Part shown: piece by piece, positions 6,526-13,509 of the stretch
How positions within the stretch are numbered: the first letter of the stretch is position 1
Layout: each line of letters opens with the position of its first letter
DNA from: an uncultured Clostridia bacterium
GTDB taxonomy: Bacteria > Bacillota > Clostridia > TANB77 > CAG-508
NCBI GenBank assembly: GCA_934155265.1
Contig: CAKPGU010000030.1
Coordinates: forward strand, 1-14,049
Direction of reading: 5' to 3'
Length of the DNA: 14,049 nucleotides
Translations under genes and position numbers: made by a program
The notes under the pieces: generated by a model
The model's database searches: none
What the model saw: only the letters and a program-made list of their open reading frames with translations
What the model was told of the DNA's origin: nothing

Positions 6526-6666
6526 GCTGATAAGTAATAGATGGTAATTATAAACAAGTATCGCTAGGCAAGCGAGGAGAAATTTTCGAGGCAGTACTCG
6601 TGTACGGCGAGAAAATGACGACGAAGCTTAACAACGCGAGACGCAGTTTAGAATTAGCAGATCAGC
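6526..6666 (+). ncRNA. G+C-rich structured spacer between rpsJ and rplC
   Basis: Bases 6561-6650 are about 50% G+C in a window near 30%. A long-range stem GCTGAT (6526-6531) with ATCAGC (6661-6666) would close the region. Inside it lie TCGCT (6561-6565) with AGCGA (6571-6575), and a compound hairpin: ATTTTC (6582-6587) with GAAAAT (6611-6616), GC (6591-6592) with GC (6607-6608), and GTAC (6594-6597) with GTAC (6602-6605) around TCGT. A frame from 6600 reads into rplC but lacks a ribosome-binding site and does not match L3. The right foot of the closing stem lies four bases before the rplC AGGAGGA, a position suited to control of L3 translation. I do not recognise the RNA family. Confidence 0.5.
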
Positions 6667-6686
6667 CAATAGGAGGAGAAAGAAAA

Positions 6687-7316
6687 ATGAAAAAAGCATT
6701 AATCGGAAAGAAATTAGGAATGACTCAAATATTTGATGAAAATGGAACAGTTATTCCAGTAACAGTATTAGAAGCAGGTCCATGTGTAGTTGCTCAAGTA
6801 AAAACATTAGAAAATGATGGATATGAAGCAGTACAATTAGGATTTGGAGAAGTTAAAGAAAACAAATTAAACAAACCAGAAAAAGGACATTTTGCAAAAG
6901 CAAATGTTACAGCAAAAAAACATTTAAGAGAATTCAGACTAGATTCAATAGAAGGAATCAAAGTTGGAGATGAATTAAAAGCAGATGTATTTGCAGAAGG
7001 TGATAAAATAGATGTACAAGGAACATCAAAAGGAAAAGGATTCCAAGGTGTAATAAAAAGACATGGACAACACAGAGGACCAATGGGACATGGTTCTATG
7101 TATCATAGAAGACCAGGTTCAATGGGATCAACATCAACACCAGGAAGAGTATTTAAAGGTAAAAAACTTCCAGGACATATGGGAAGAGTTACAGTTACAA
7201 TACAAAACTTAGATGTTGTAAAAGTAGATTTAGATAAAAATGTAATATTAGTAAAGGGTAGTGTTCCAGGACCAAAAGGAGCTATCTTAAAAATAAAATC
7301 AGCTATAAAAGCTTAA
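6687..7316 (+). CDS. rplC: 50S ribosomal protein L3
   Basis: An early-assembly protein bound near the 3' end of 23S rRNA, reaching toward the peptidyl transferase centre. It has 209 residues from ATG 6687, beginning MKKALIGKKLGMTQIF as in other L3 proteins. Its central extension, about residues 118-160, carries GMSS-like GPMGHGSMYHRRPGSMGS and the PGRVFKGKKLPGHMG signature. AGGAGGA (6671-6677) fixes the start. An upstream in-frame ATG at 6600 would add 29 residues with no counterpart in the family and is part of the structured spacer. Confidence 0.97.
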   Translation: MKKALIGKKLGMTQIFDENGTVIPVTVLEAGPCVVAQVKTLENDGYEAVQLGFGEVKENKLNKPEKGHFAKANVTAKKHLREFRLDSIEGIKVGDELKADVFAEGDKIDVQGTSKGKGFQGVIKRHGQHRGPMGHGSMYHRRPGSMGSTSTPGRVFKGKKLPGHMGRVTVTIQNLDVVKVDLDKNVILVKGSVPGPKGAILKIKSAIKA

Positions 7317-7342
7317 GGTTATAGAAAAGGAGGAAATACGAA

Positions 7343-7966
7343 ATGCCAAAAGTAGATGTATATAACATGCAAGGTAAAAAAGTTAGTGATGTAGAATTAA
7401 ATGCAGCTGTATTTGGAATTGAACCAAATGAAGCAGTTGTACATAGTGTTTTAGTAAACTACTTAGCTAATCAAAGACAAGGTACACAAAGTACAAAAAC
7501 AAGAGCAGAAGTTCGTGGTGGTGGAAGAAAACCATGGAGACAAAAAGGAACAGGTAGAGCTAGACAAGGTAGTATACGTGCTCCACAATGGATTAAAGGT
7601 GGTATAGCTTTAGGACCAAAACCACGTTCATATAAATATAGAGTTAATAAAAAAGAAAAACAACTTGCAATCAGATCATTATTAAGTGCAAAAGTATTAG
7701 ATAATGAATTAACAGTTGTTGATAAATTAGAAGTTAAAGAACCAAAAACAAAAGTTATGGCACAAGCTTTAACAGATTTAAAAGTAACAGGAAAAACATT
7801 AATTATCTTAACAGATAAAAATGAAAATGTTTACTTATCAAGTAGAAATATTGAAGGTGTAAAAGCTATTCAATTAAACATGATAAATGTATTCGATTTA
7901 TTAAATTGCAGTAAATTAGTTTTACCACTAGATACTGTTAAAAAATTAGAGGAGGTGTATGCCTAA
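7343..7966 (+). CDS. rplD: 50S ribosomal protein L4
   Basis: The protein has 207 residues with the L4 tentacle, a basic Gly/Arg-rich loop that lines the peptide exit tunnel (about residues 50-90: TRAEVRGGGRKPWRQKGTGR, then RAPQWIKGG). In Escherichia coli, L4 also represses its own operon by binding the S10 leader and acting on RNA polymerase and translation. That makes it the first candidate ligand for the leader seen here, although Bacillota need not use the same mechanism. Its TAA overlaps the rplW ATG by one base, so the two are translationally coupled. Confidence 0.97.
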   Translation: MPKVDVYNMQGKKVSDVELNAAVFGIEPNEAVVHSVLVNYLANQRQGTQSTKTRAEVRGGGRKPWRQKGTGRARQGSIRAPQWIKGGIALGPKPRSYKYRVNKKEKQLAIRSLLSAKVLDNELTVVDKLEVKEPKTKVMAQALTDLKVTGKTLIILTDKNENVYLSSRNIEGVKAIQLNMINVFDLLNCSKLVLPLDTVKKLEEVYA

Positions 7967-8313
7967 TGTTACCAGAAGAAATCATAGTAAGACCAGTAAT
8001 AACTGAAAAAAGCAATGATGAGATGCAATCAGGAAAATACACTTTCGAAGTTAACAAAAAAGCAACAAAAGTTGAAATAGCAAAAGCTGTTGAAAAACTA
8101 TTTGAAGTTAAAGTATTAAATGTTAACACAATGATTGTTAAAGGAAAAACAAAAAGAGTTAGATATGTAGAAGGAAAGACTCCAGATTGGAAAAAAGCTA
8201 TTGTTACAATAGATATGAATCCAGCTGAAAAAACATACCTTGGAAAAGGTGGAAAAGAGGTTAAAGCTTCTAAGAAGTTCAAAGATTCTATAGATGAATT
8301 TATAGGAGCTTAA
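7966..8313 (+). CDS. rplW: 50S ribosomal protein L23
   Basis: A 115-residue protein at the exit of the nascent-peptide tunnel, where trigger factor and signal recognition particle dock. Typical segments are IIVRPVITEKS at the N-terminus and YTFEVNKKATKVEIAKAVEKLF. The C-terminus is about 15-20 residues longer than the commonest L23 length, with a lysine-rich end (GGKEVKASKKFKDSIDEFI). The start overlaps the rplD stop and uses GAGGAGG (about 7949-7955) within rplD. Normally rplB would follow at once; here an extra small gene intervenes. Confidence 0.96.
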   Translation: MLPEEIIVRPVITEKSNDEMQSGKYTFEVNKKATKVEIAKAVEKLFEVKVLNVNTMIVKGKTKRVRYVEGKTPDWKKAIVTIDMNPAEKTYLGKGGKEVKASKKFKDSIDEFIGA

Positions 8314-8319
8314 TTAGAA

Positions 8320-8625
8320 ATGACCAATAATGAAGATTATGCTAATTTATTAAGATTATATGCTGATATAATAAAAGAATCAGATTATGAATTGTCAGGA
8401 GAGCAAAAAGAAATGATTAAGGGATTAGGAGAAACTCTGTTAGAAAGAACAGAAAGATCTACGCAAACAAATAAAAAATCAGCTAAGAAAGAATCTGAAA
8501 AAATATTAGAAAATTCTAGTTTTGAATTAATAAGAAAAAATAAAATAAAACAAAAAAATAAACAAGCATTAGAAAAATCTAATATGAAATTAGCAAGAGA
8601 TATCGGGAAAGTCCCCGGAGAATAA
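8320..8625 (+). CDS. Unrecognised 101-residue charged protein inserted between rplW and rplB
   Basis: I do not recognise this protein. It is rich in Lys and Glu, has no cysteine, tryptophan or membrane segment, and looks largely helical (ANLLRLYADIIKES, GEQKEMIKGLGETLLE, then a basic coiled-coil-like half from about residue 45). It starts six bases after the rplW stop with AGGAG (8304-8308) inside the rplW end, so it would be translated by coupling. Base composition and codon use match its neighbours. Standard S10 operons have nothing at this place. It could be a lineage-specific ribosome-associated or assembly protein, or a decaying insertion. The frame is intact and the ribosome-binding site plausible, so I favour a real gene. 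Confidence 0.6.
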   Translation: MTNNEDYANLLRLYADIIKESDYELSGEQKEMIKGLGETLLERTERSTQTNKKSAKKESEKILENSSFELIRKNKIKQKNKQALEKSNMKLARDIGKVPGE

Positions 8626-8634
8626 AGAATATCT
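8598..8634 (+). promoter_or_regulatory. Nested hairpin across the stop codon of the inserted gene
   Basis: AGATAT (8598-8603) pairs with ATATCT (8629-8634). Inside it CGGG (8604-8607) pairs with CCCG (8614-8617). The TAA at 8623-8625 lies in the asymmetric internal loop. No T-tract follows, so it is not a plain terminator. It may stabilise the upstream mRNA or dampen readthrough to rplB. Confidence 0.4.
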
Positions 8635-8682
8635 GTAAACGGAGCAGGAAAAAATTCGTAAAATAAAAAAGGAGAGATAATA

Positions 8683-9510
8683 ATGGGTATAAAAAGATTT
8701 AAAGCCTATACACCATCAAGAAGAAATATGACAGTTTCTGATTATGCAGAAGTTACAAAAAAGACTCCTGAAAAATCATTACTTGCAAAGAAAAAGAAAA
8801 ATGCAGGAAGAAACTCATATGGTAGAATAACAGTAAGACATCAAGGTGGAGGAAATAGACAAAAATACAGAATAATAGATTTTAAAAGATTAAAAGACAA
8901 TATGGAAGCAACTGTAGTTGGAATCGAATATGATCCAAACAGAAGTGCTAACATAGCATTAATAAAATATGAAGATGGAACATTAAGTTACATCATAGCA
9001 CCACAAGGATTAAAAGATGGAGATAAAGTAGTATCAGGAGAAAGTGTTGATATTAAACCAGGAAACTGTGCTCCAATATCAAGCATACCAGTAGGTACAT
9101 TAATTCATAATATAGAATTAAATCCAGGTCAAGGTGCAAAATTAGTAAGAGTTGCTGGACAAAGTGCACAACTTATGGCTAAAGAAGGAAAATATGCACA
9201 TGTAAGATTACCATCAGGAGAAATGAGATTAATCTTAGCAAGATGTAGAGCTACAATTGGTGTAGTTGGAAATGCTGATCATGAAAATGTTAAATTAGGA
9301 AAAGCAGGTAAAACAAGACACTTAGGAATTAGACCTACAGTTAGAGGTTCTGTAATGAACCCAGTAGATCACCCACATGGTGGTGGTGAAGGTAGAGCTC
9401 CAGTTGGACATTCAGGACCAATGACACCTTGGGGTAAACCAGCATTAGGATATAAGACAAGAAATAAAAAGAAAACAACAAATAAATTTATAGTAAAGAG
9501 AAGAAAGTAA
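8683..9510 (+). CDS. rplB: 50S ribosomal protein L2
   Basis: This protein of 275 residues is needed for subunit joining and supports the peptidyl transferase centre. The start GIKRFKAYTPSRRNMTV and the SYGRITVRHQGGGNRQKYR segment are classic. The functional loop NPVDHPHGGGEGRAPVG near residue 225-240 keeps the conserved histidine. The basic tail (KTRNKKKTTNKFIVKRRK) is complete. It has its own ribosome-binding site, AGGAGAG (about 8670-8676), 57 bases after the inserted gene, so translation of L2 does not rely on coupling to L23. Confidence 0.98.
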   Translation: MGIKRFKAYTPSRRNMTVSDYAEVTKKTPEKSLLAKKKKNAGRNSYGRITVRHQGGGNRQKYRIIDFKRLKDNMEATVVGIEYDPNRSANIALIKYEDGTLSYIIAPQGLKDGDKVVSGESVDIKPGNCAPISSIPVGTLIHNIELNPGQGAKLVRVAGQSAQLMAKEGKYAHVRLPSGEMRLILARCRATIGVVGNADHENVKLGKAGKTRHLGIRPTVRGSVMNPVDHPHGGGEGRAPVGHSGPMTPWGKPALGYKTRNKKKTTNKFIVKRRK

Positions 9511-9527
9511 GATAGGAGGAAAATCAT

Positions 9528-9803
9528 ATGTCAAGATCAAGTAAGAAAAAACCTTTCGTAGCACCTGAATTATTAAAAAGAGTAGAAGCTATGAATGAAA
9601 ATGGAAATAAAGAAGTAATCAAAACATGGTCAAGAGCTTCAACAATATATCCACAAATGATTGGACACACAATAGCTGTTCATGATGGTAGAAAACATGT
9701 ACCAGTATATATTACTGAAGAAATGATAGGTCATAAATTAGGTGAATTTGCTCCTACAAGAACATTTAAAGGTCATGCAGGAGAAAAGACTACAAAGAAA
9801 TAA
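9528..9803 (+). CDS. rpsS: 30S ribosomal protein S19
   Basis: A small 91-residue protein of the 30S head that contacts S13 and the 50S subunit. It matches the family end to end: MSRSSKKKPFV, then IKTWSRASTIYPQMIGHTIAVHDGRKHVPV and LGEFAPTRTFKGHAG. AGGAGG (9513-9518) precedes the ATG by nine bases. It is 17 bases from rplB and 26 from rplV. Confidence 0.98.
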   Translation: MSRSSKKKPFVAPELLKRVEAMNENGNKEVIKTWSRASTIYPQMIGHTIAVHDGRKHVPVYITEEMIGHKLGEFAPTRTFKGHAGEKTTKK

Positions 9804-9829
9804 AAAAATAATTTAAGGAGGGAATTGTA

Positions 9830-10183
9830 GTGGAAGAGACAGCAATAATGGAAGCAAAAGCAACATTAAGATATTCTAGAATATCTTCAAGAAAAGTAAA
9901 AATTGTTGCAGATTTAATAAGAGGAAAAAACGTTGATGAAGCTTTAGCAATTGTAAAATTTACACCAAAAGCATCATCAGTAATTATAGAAAAATTATTA
10001 AAATCAGCAATTGCAAATGCTGAAAACAATCATGGAATGAAACATGAAAATTTATATGTTGCTGAAATATATGCAAATCAAGGTCCAACATTAAAGAGAA
10101 TAAGACCTGCTGCAAAAGGTTCAGCAGTTAGAATTAGAAAAAGAACAAGTCATATAACAATTGTTCTAAAGGAGAAACAATAA
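9830..10183 (+). CDS. rplV: 50S ribosomal protein L22
   Basis: L22 has 117 residues; its long beta hairpin forms part of the exit-tunnel constriction with L4 and is a known site of macrolide-resistance mutations. Family segments are ATLRYSRISSRKVKIVADLIRGK, then AYIYANQGP-like AEIYANQGPTLKRIRPAAKGSA and the terminal RTSHITIVLKEK. The start is the GTG at 9830, seven bases after AAGGAGGG (9815-9822); an in-frame ATG at 9848 has no suitable ribosome-binding site. After its stop the operon carries the first REP-like palindrome. Confidence 0.97.
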   Translation: MEETAIMEAKATLRYSRISSRKVKIVADLIRGKNVDEALAIVKFTPKASSVIIEKLLKSAIANAENNHGMKHENLYVAEIYANQGPTLKRIRPAAKGSAVRIRKRTSHITIVLKEKQ

Positions 10184-10206
10184 ATAAAAAGAGGAATCAC
10201 ATGTTC

Positions 10207-10268
10207 ACAAGGGTAAGGGACATATCTTGTCCTTATAGAAATACCCAAAGTAAAGATGTGTCCCTTGT
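10207..10268 (+). repeat. REP-like palindrome, copy 1, between rplV and rpsC
   Basis: AAGGGACATATCTT (10215-10228) pairs with AAGATGTGTCCCTT (10253-10266), fourteen pairs with one G-U. The left arm can instead form a local hairpin, GGACA (10218-10222) with TGTCC (10228-10232). ACAAGGG (10207-10213) is also complementary to CCCTTGT (10262-10268). Its 50-base core aligns without gaps to copy 2 (11636-11685) at 39 of 50 positions. The GGGACA...TGTCCC theme recalls REP elements mobilised by REP-associated tyrosine transposases in Bacillota; no such transposase is in this window. Confidence 0.75.
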
Positions 10269-10291
10269 CAAGTAAAGGAGGATTAATTTAG

Positions 10292-10948
10292 ATGGGACAA
10301 AAAGTACATCCAACAGGTGTAAGAGTTGGAATAATCAAAGATTGGAATGCTAAATGGTATGCAGATTCTAAAAACTTTGCAGATTACTTAGTTGAAGATC
10401 AAAAAATCCGTAAATTTTTGAAGAAAAAATTATACACAGCTGGAATTTCTAAAATAGAGATTGAAAGAACAGCTAAATTTATAAAAGTTAATGTATACAC
10501 AGCTAAACCTGGAATAATAATCGGAAAAGGTGGAGCTGGAGCAGAAAGCTTAAGAGCAGAATTAACAAAATTAATTGGAAAAGATATCAATATCAATATA
10601 GTTGAAGTAAAATCAGTAGATACAGATGCACAATTAGTTGCTGAAAATATTGCTGGACAACTAGAAAGAAGAATTTCATTCAGAAAAGCTATGAAACAAT
10701 GTATGCAAAAATCTATGAGAGCAGGAGCTTTAGGAATCAAAACAGCAGTATCTGGAAGATTAGGTGGAGCTGATATGGCTAGAACAGAATTCTACAAAGA
10801 AGGAACAATTCCACTACAAACTTTAAGAGCTGATATAGATTATGGATTTGCTGAAGCAGATACAACATACGGAAAAATCGGTGTAAAAGTTTGGATATAT
10901 AAAGGTGAAGTTCTTCCAGCTAAAAAAGTGGAAGGAGGAGACAGATAA
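10292..10948 (+). CDS. rpsC: 30S ribosomal protein S3
   Basis: This 218-residue protein lies at the mRNA entry channel of the 30S subunit and takes part in mRNA unwinding. The N-terminal MGQKVHPTGVRVGII is diagnostic. The KH domain shows the GIIIGKGGAGAESLR loop (about 73-88), and the C-terminal domain has MRAGALGIKTAVSGRLGGADMARTE. AGGAGG (10276-10281) lies ten bases ahead of the ATG, just after REP-like copy 1. The TAA overlaps the rplP ATG by one base. Confidence 0.98.
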   Translation: MGQKVHPTGVRVGIIKDWNAKWYADSKNFADYLVEDQKIRKFLKKKLYTAGISKIEIERTAKFIKVNVYTAKPGIIIGKGGAGAESLRAELTKLIGKDININIVEVKSVDTDAQLVAENIAGQLERRISFRKAMKQCMQKSMRAGALGIKTAVSGRLGGADMARTEFYKEGTIPLQTLRADIDYGFAEADTTYGKIGVKVWIYKGEVLPAKKVEGGDR

Positions 10949-11394
10949 TGCCATTAATGCCTAAAAAAACAAAATATAGAAAAATGCAAAAAGGTAGAAA
11001 TAGAGGAAAAGCAACAAGAGGAAATAAAGTAACAGACGGAGAATACGGAATACAAGCTGTTGAAGCAGGATTAATAAAAGGAAATCAAATCGAAGCAGCA
11101 CGTATTGCAATGACACGTTATACAAAAAGAGGTGGAAAAGTTTGGATAAAAATATTTCCAGACAAACCAATAACACAAAAACCAGCTGGAACTCGTGGTG
11201 GTAAAGGTAAAGGTAATGTTGAATATTGGGTAGCTGCTGTAAAACCTGGTAGAGTAATGTTTGAAATAGCAGGTGTATCAGAAGAAACAGCTAGAGAAGC
11301 CTTGAGATTAGCTATGAATAAACTACCAATTAAATGTAAATTCGTAGCAAAAGAAACTGAAAGCAAGGTAGGTGATTGTGATGAAGATAAATAA
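10948..11394 (+). CDS. rplP: 50S ribosomal protein L16
   Basis: It has 148 residues and sits near the tRNA A and P sites of the 50S subunit, where it helps position tRNA. The N-terminus PLMPKKTKYRKMQKGR and the internal GKVWIKIFPDKPITQKPAGTRGGKGKG match L16. A GGAGGAG site lies in the end of rpsC. The tail runs a few residues past the usual end (ETESKVGDCDEDK) and overlaps rpmC by 14 bases. ATG 10957 (second Met) would give a start nearer to the commonest L16 form and is possible. Confidence 0.97.
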   Translation: MPLMPKKTKYRKMQKGRNRGKATRGNKVTDGEYGIQAVEAGLIKGNQIEAARIAMTRYTKRGGKVWIKIFPDKPITQKPAGTRGGKGKGNVEYWVAAVKPGRVMFEIAGVSEETAREALRLAMNKLPIKCKFVAKETESKVGDCDEDK

Positions 11395-11584
11395 GATTAG
11401 AGAAATGTCTTCACCAGAATTAGAAAAAGAATTAGGTGAATTAAAAACAGAATTATTCAAATTAAAATTCAGTTTAGCTACAAACGGATTAGATAACCCA
11501 ATGAAAATCAAAGAGGTTAAAAAAGATATAGCTAAAATAAATACTGTATTAACAGAGAGAAAAATAGCAGAAGCTAAAGCATAA
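11381..11584 (+). CDS. rpmC: 50S ribosomal protein L29
   Basis: A 67-residue two-helix protein next to L23 at the tunnel exit. KINKIREMSSPELEKELGELKTELFKLKF and ATNGLDNPMKIKEVKKDIAKINTVL match the family. ATG 11381 is chosen: it follows AGGTAGG and begins with the usual MKIN sequence, whereas upstream GTG codons in frame (11372, 11378) would lie in or next to that site. It overlaps the end of rplP. The second REP-like element follows in a 153-base gap before rpsQ. Confidence 0.96.
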   Translation: MKINKIREMSSPELEKELGELKTELFKLKFSLATNGLDNPMKIKEVKKDIAKINTVLTERKIAEAKA

Positions 11585-11635
11585 AAATTAAAAAGGGTAG
11601 TCATATTTAATAAGGCTGATATAATAATCATGGGT

Positions 11636-11707
11636 GGGGACATATCTTGTCCCAAGAGGAATACCTATGAAAAAGATGTGTCCCCTTATTAAAAAAGATG
11701 TGTCCCC
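11636..11707 (+). repeat. REP-like palindrome, copy 2, with an extra right arm, between rpmC and rpsQ
   Basis: GGGGACATATCTT (11636-11648) pairs with AAGATGTGTCCCC (11673-11685), thirteen pairs with one G-U. The same 13-base right arm is repeated exactly at 11695-11707. A local hairpin GGGACA (11637-11642) with TGTCCC (11648-11653) competes with both. The spacing and inner sequence match copy 1. The ribosome-binding site of rpsQ (AAGGAGG, 11721-11727) follows at once. Confidence 0.78.
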
Positions 11708-11737
11708 TGACCAAAAGTAGAAGGAGGTATAAAACCT

Positions 11738-11998
11738 ATGGAAGAAAGAAATCTTCGTAAAGTTATGGTTGGAACTGTAACATCTGACAAGATGGACAAA
11801 ACAGTAGTTGTTTCAGTAGAAACAAGTGTAAGCCATAAAATGTATGGAAAAACAGTTAAAAGAACATATAAATTAAAAGCTCATGACGAAAACAATAGCT
11901 GTGAAATAGGAGATAAAGTAAAAGTAATGGAAACAAGACCACTTTCTAAAGACAAGAGATGGAGAGTAGTTGAAATTCTTGAAAAAGGAGGAAAATAA
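11738..11998 (+). CDS. rpsQ: 30S ribosomal protein S17
   Basis: An 86-residue OB-fold protein that binds 16S rRNA early in 30S assembly. RKVMVGTVTSDKMDKTVVV and the HKMYGKTVKRTYKLKAHDE segment are characteristic, as is METRPLSKDKRWRVVEI near the end. AAGGAGG lies ten bases before the ATG, directly after REP-like copy 2. It ends three bases before the rplN start. Confidence 0.97.
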   Translation: MEERNLRKVMVGTVTSDKMDKTVVVSVETSVSHKMYGKTVKRTYKLKAHDENNSCEIGDKVKVMETRPLSKDKRWRVVEILEKGGK

Positions 11999-12001
11999 AT
12001 C

Positions 12002-12370
12002 ATGATACAACAACAATCAATATTAAAAGTTGCTGACAATACTGGAGCTAAAGAAATTATGTGTATCAGATGTATGGGTGGTTCATATAAGAAAACAGCA
12101 AACATTGGTGATGTAATAGTTGCATCTGTTAAATCAGCAATACCTGGTGGTGTTGTTAAAAAAGGTGATGTTGTAAAAGCTGTTATCGTAAGAAGTAAAA
12201 AAGGTCTAAGAAGACAAGATGGTTCATATGTAAAATTTGATGAAAATGCAGCAGTAATAATAAAAGAAGACAAAACACCAAAAGGAACACGTATATTTGG
12301 ACCAGTTGCAAGAGAATTAAGAGAAAAGGATTATATGAAAATATTATCATTAGCACCAGAAGTTTTATAA
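12002..12370 (+). CDS. rplN: 50S ribosomal protein L14
   Basis: A protein of exactly the usual 122 residues, forming an intersubunit bridge to 16S rRNA and the site where the silencing factor RsfS binds. MIQQQSILKVADNTGAKEIMCIR, GDVIVASVKSAIPGG and the ending FMKILSLAPEV-like MKILSLAPEVL are diagnostic. Its ribosome-binding site, AAAAGGAGG, lies in the last codons of rpsQ, so the two are coupled. Confidence 0.98.
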   Translation: MIQQQSILKVADNTGAKEIMCIRCMGGSYKKTANIGDVIVASVKSAIPGGVVKKGDVVKAVIVRSKKGLRRQDGSYVKFDENAAVIIKEDKTPKGTRIFGPVARELREKDYMKILSLAPEVL

Positions 12371-12395
12371 TAAGTAAAGAAGGAGGTTAAACTCA

Positions 12396-12704
12396 ATGAA
12401 AATAAAAAAAGGAGATACAGTCCAAGTTTTATCTGGAAATGATAAAGGTAAAAAAGGCGAAGTATTAGAAGTTATACCAAAAGACTCAAAAGTAGTTGTA
12501 AAAGGTGTAAATGTTAGAAAAAAACACATCAAACCTAGAAAACAAGGTGAAGAAGGCGGAATAATTCCTGTTGAATGTGCTATAAACAGTTCAAAAGTTA
12601 ATGTAGTATGTTCAAAATGTGGAAAACCAGCTAGAATTGGGTATAAAGTAGAAAATGATAAAAAAGTTCGTATTTGTAAAAAATGTGGAACAGTAATAAA
12701 GTAA
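12396..12704 (+). CDS. rplX: 50S ribosomal protein L24, zinc-ribbon form
   Basis: An assembly-initiating protein of 102 residues. The KOW motif is visible at the start (IKKGDTVQVLSGNDKGKKGEVLEV), followed by VKGVNVRKKHIKPR and QGGIIPVE-like GGIIPVECAINSSKV. The C-terminus has two CxxC pairs (CSKCGKPARIG and CKKCG), the cysteine-containing L24 form that should bind zinc. AGGAGG (12381-12386) lies nine bases before the ATG. Confidence 0.97.
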   Translation: MKIKKGDTVQVLSGNDKGKKGEVLEVIPKDSKVVVKGVNVRKKHIKPRKQGEEGGIIPVECAINSSKVNVVCSKCGKPARIGYKVENDKKVRICKKCGTVIK

Positions 12705-12728
12705 AAAAGGAAGGAGGAATAACTAAAA

Positions 12729-13268
12729 ATGGAAAAATTAAGAGAGCAATATGAAAAAGAAGTAATTCCAGCATTAATGAAAAAATTTGAATATAAATCA
12801 ACTATGCAAGTGCCAAAGCTTGACAAAATAGTTATAAATATAGGTTTAGGAGATATTAAAGAAAATCCAAAATCATTAGAAAATGCAATGAATGATTTAA
12901 CACAAATCACTGGTCAAAGACCAATGATAACAAAAGCAAAAAAATCAATCGCAGCATTTAAATTAAGAGAAGGAGCAAACGTTGGATGTAAAGTTACATT
13001 AAGATCAAGTAAAATGTATGACTTTGCTTATAAACTATTCAATGTAGCACTTCCAAGAGTTAGAGATTTTAGAGGTGTTTCTGCAAATTCTTTTGATGGA
13101 AGAGGAAACTACTCAATGGGTATTAAAGAACAATTAATATTCCCAGAAATCGAATATGATAAAGTAGATAAATTAAGAGGTATGGATATCATATTTGTAA
13201 CAACAGCTGAAACAGACGAAGAGGCAAAAGAGCTATTAAAATTATTAGGAATGCCTTTTAAAGCATAG
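12729..13268 (+). CDS. rplE: 50S ribosomal protein L5
   Basis: A protein of 179 residues that delivers 5S rRNA to the central protuberance and touches S13 and P-site tRNA. LREQYEKEVIPALMKKFEY, VPKLDKIVINIGLGD, ITGQRPMITKAKKSIAAFKLREG and FRGVSANSFDGRGNYSMGIKEQLIFPEI all match the family. It lies 24 bases after rplX and 19 before rpsZ, with AAGGAGG (12711-12717) ahead of it. Confidence 0.98.
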   Translation: MEKLREQYEKEVIPALMKKFEYKSTMQVPKLDKIVINIGLGDIKENPKSLENAMNDLTQITGQRPMITKAKKSIAAFKLREGANVGCKVTLRSSKMYDFAYKLFNVALPRVRDFRGVSANSFDGRGNYSMGIKEQLIFPEIEYDKVDKLRGMDIIFVTTAETDEEAKELLKLLGMPFKA

Positions 13269-13287
13269 TTAAGGAGGAGAAAAAATA

Positions 13288-13473
13288 ATGGCTAAAAAAT
13301 CTATGAAAGTAAAACAAGCTAGACCACAAAAATATAAAACAAGAGAATACAATAGATGTAAAATTTGTGGTAGACCACATGCTTATATTAGAAAATATGG
13401 AATTTGCCGTGTATGTTTCAGAGAATTAGCACACAAAGGTGAAATTCCAGGAGTTAAAAAAGCAAGTTGGTAA
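13288..13473 (+). CDS. rpsZ: 30S ribosomal protein S14, zinc-binding type Z
   Basis: It has 61 residues, the short zinc-binding S14 of the 30S head. The zinc ligands are C24-x2-C27 and C40-x2-C43 (RCKICGRPHAY and GICRVCFRELAH). The C-terminal GEIPGVKKASW is complete. AAGGAGGAG (13271-13279) precedes the ATG. An 89-base gap to rpsH holds a degenerate REP-like hairpin. Confidence 0.97.
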   Translation: MAKKSMKVKQARPQKYKTREYNRCKICGRPHAYIRKYGICRVCFRELAHKGEIPGVKKASW

Positions 13474-13509
13474 TACTATAGCAACAAAAATAGAAGAAAT
13501 TTGAATAAA

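Noticed and set aside
6600..6686. N-terminal extension of L3 from ATG 6600
   Set aside because: No ribosome-binding site, no counterpart in L3, and it is the structured spacer. The canonical MKKALIGKKLGM start at 6687 has AGGAGGA.
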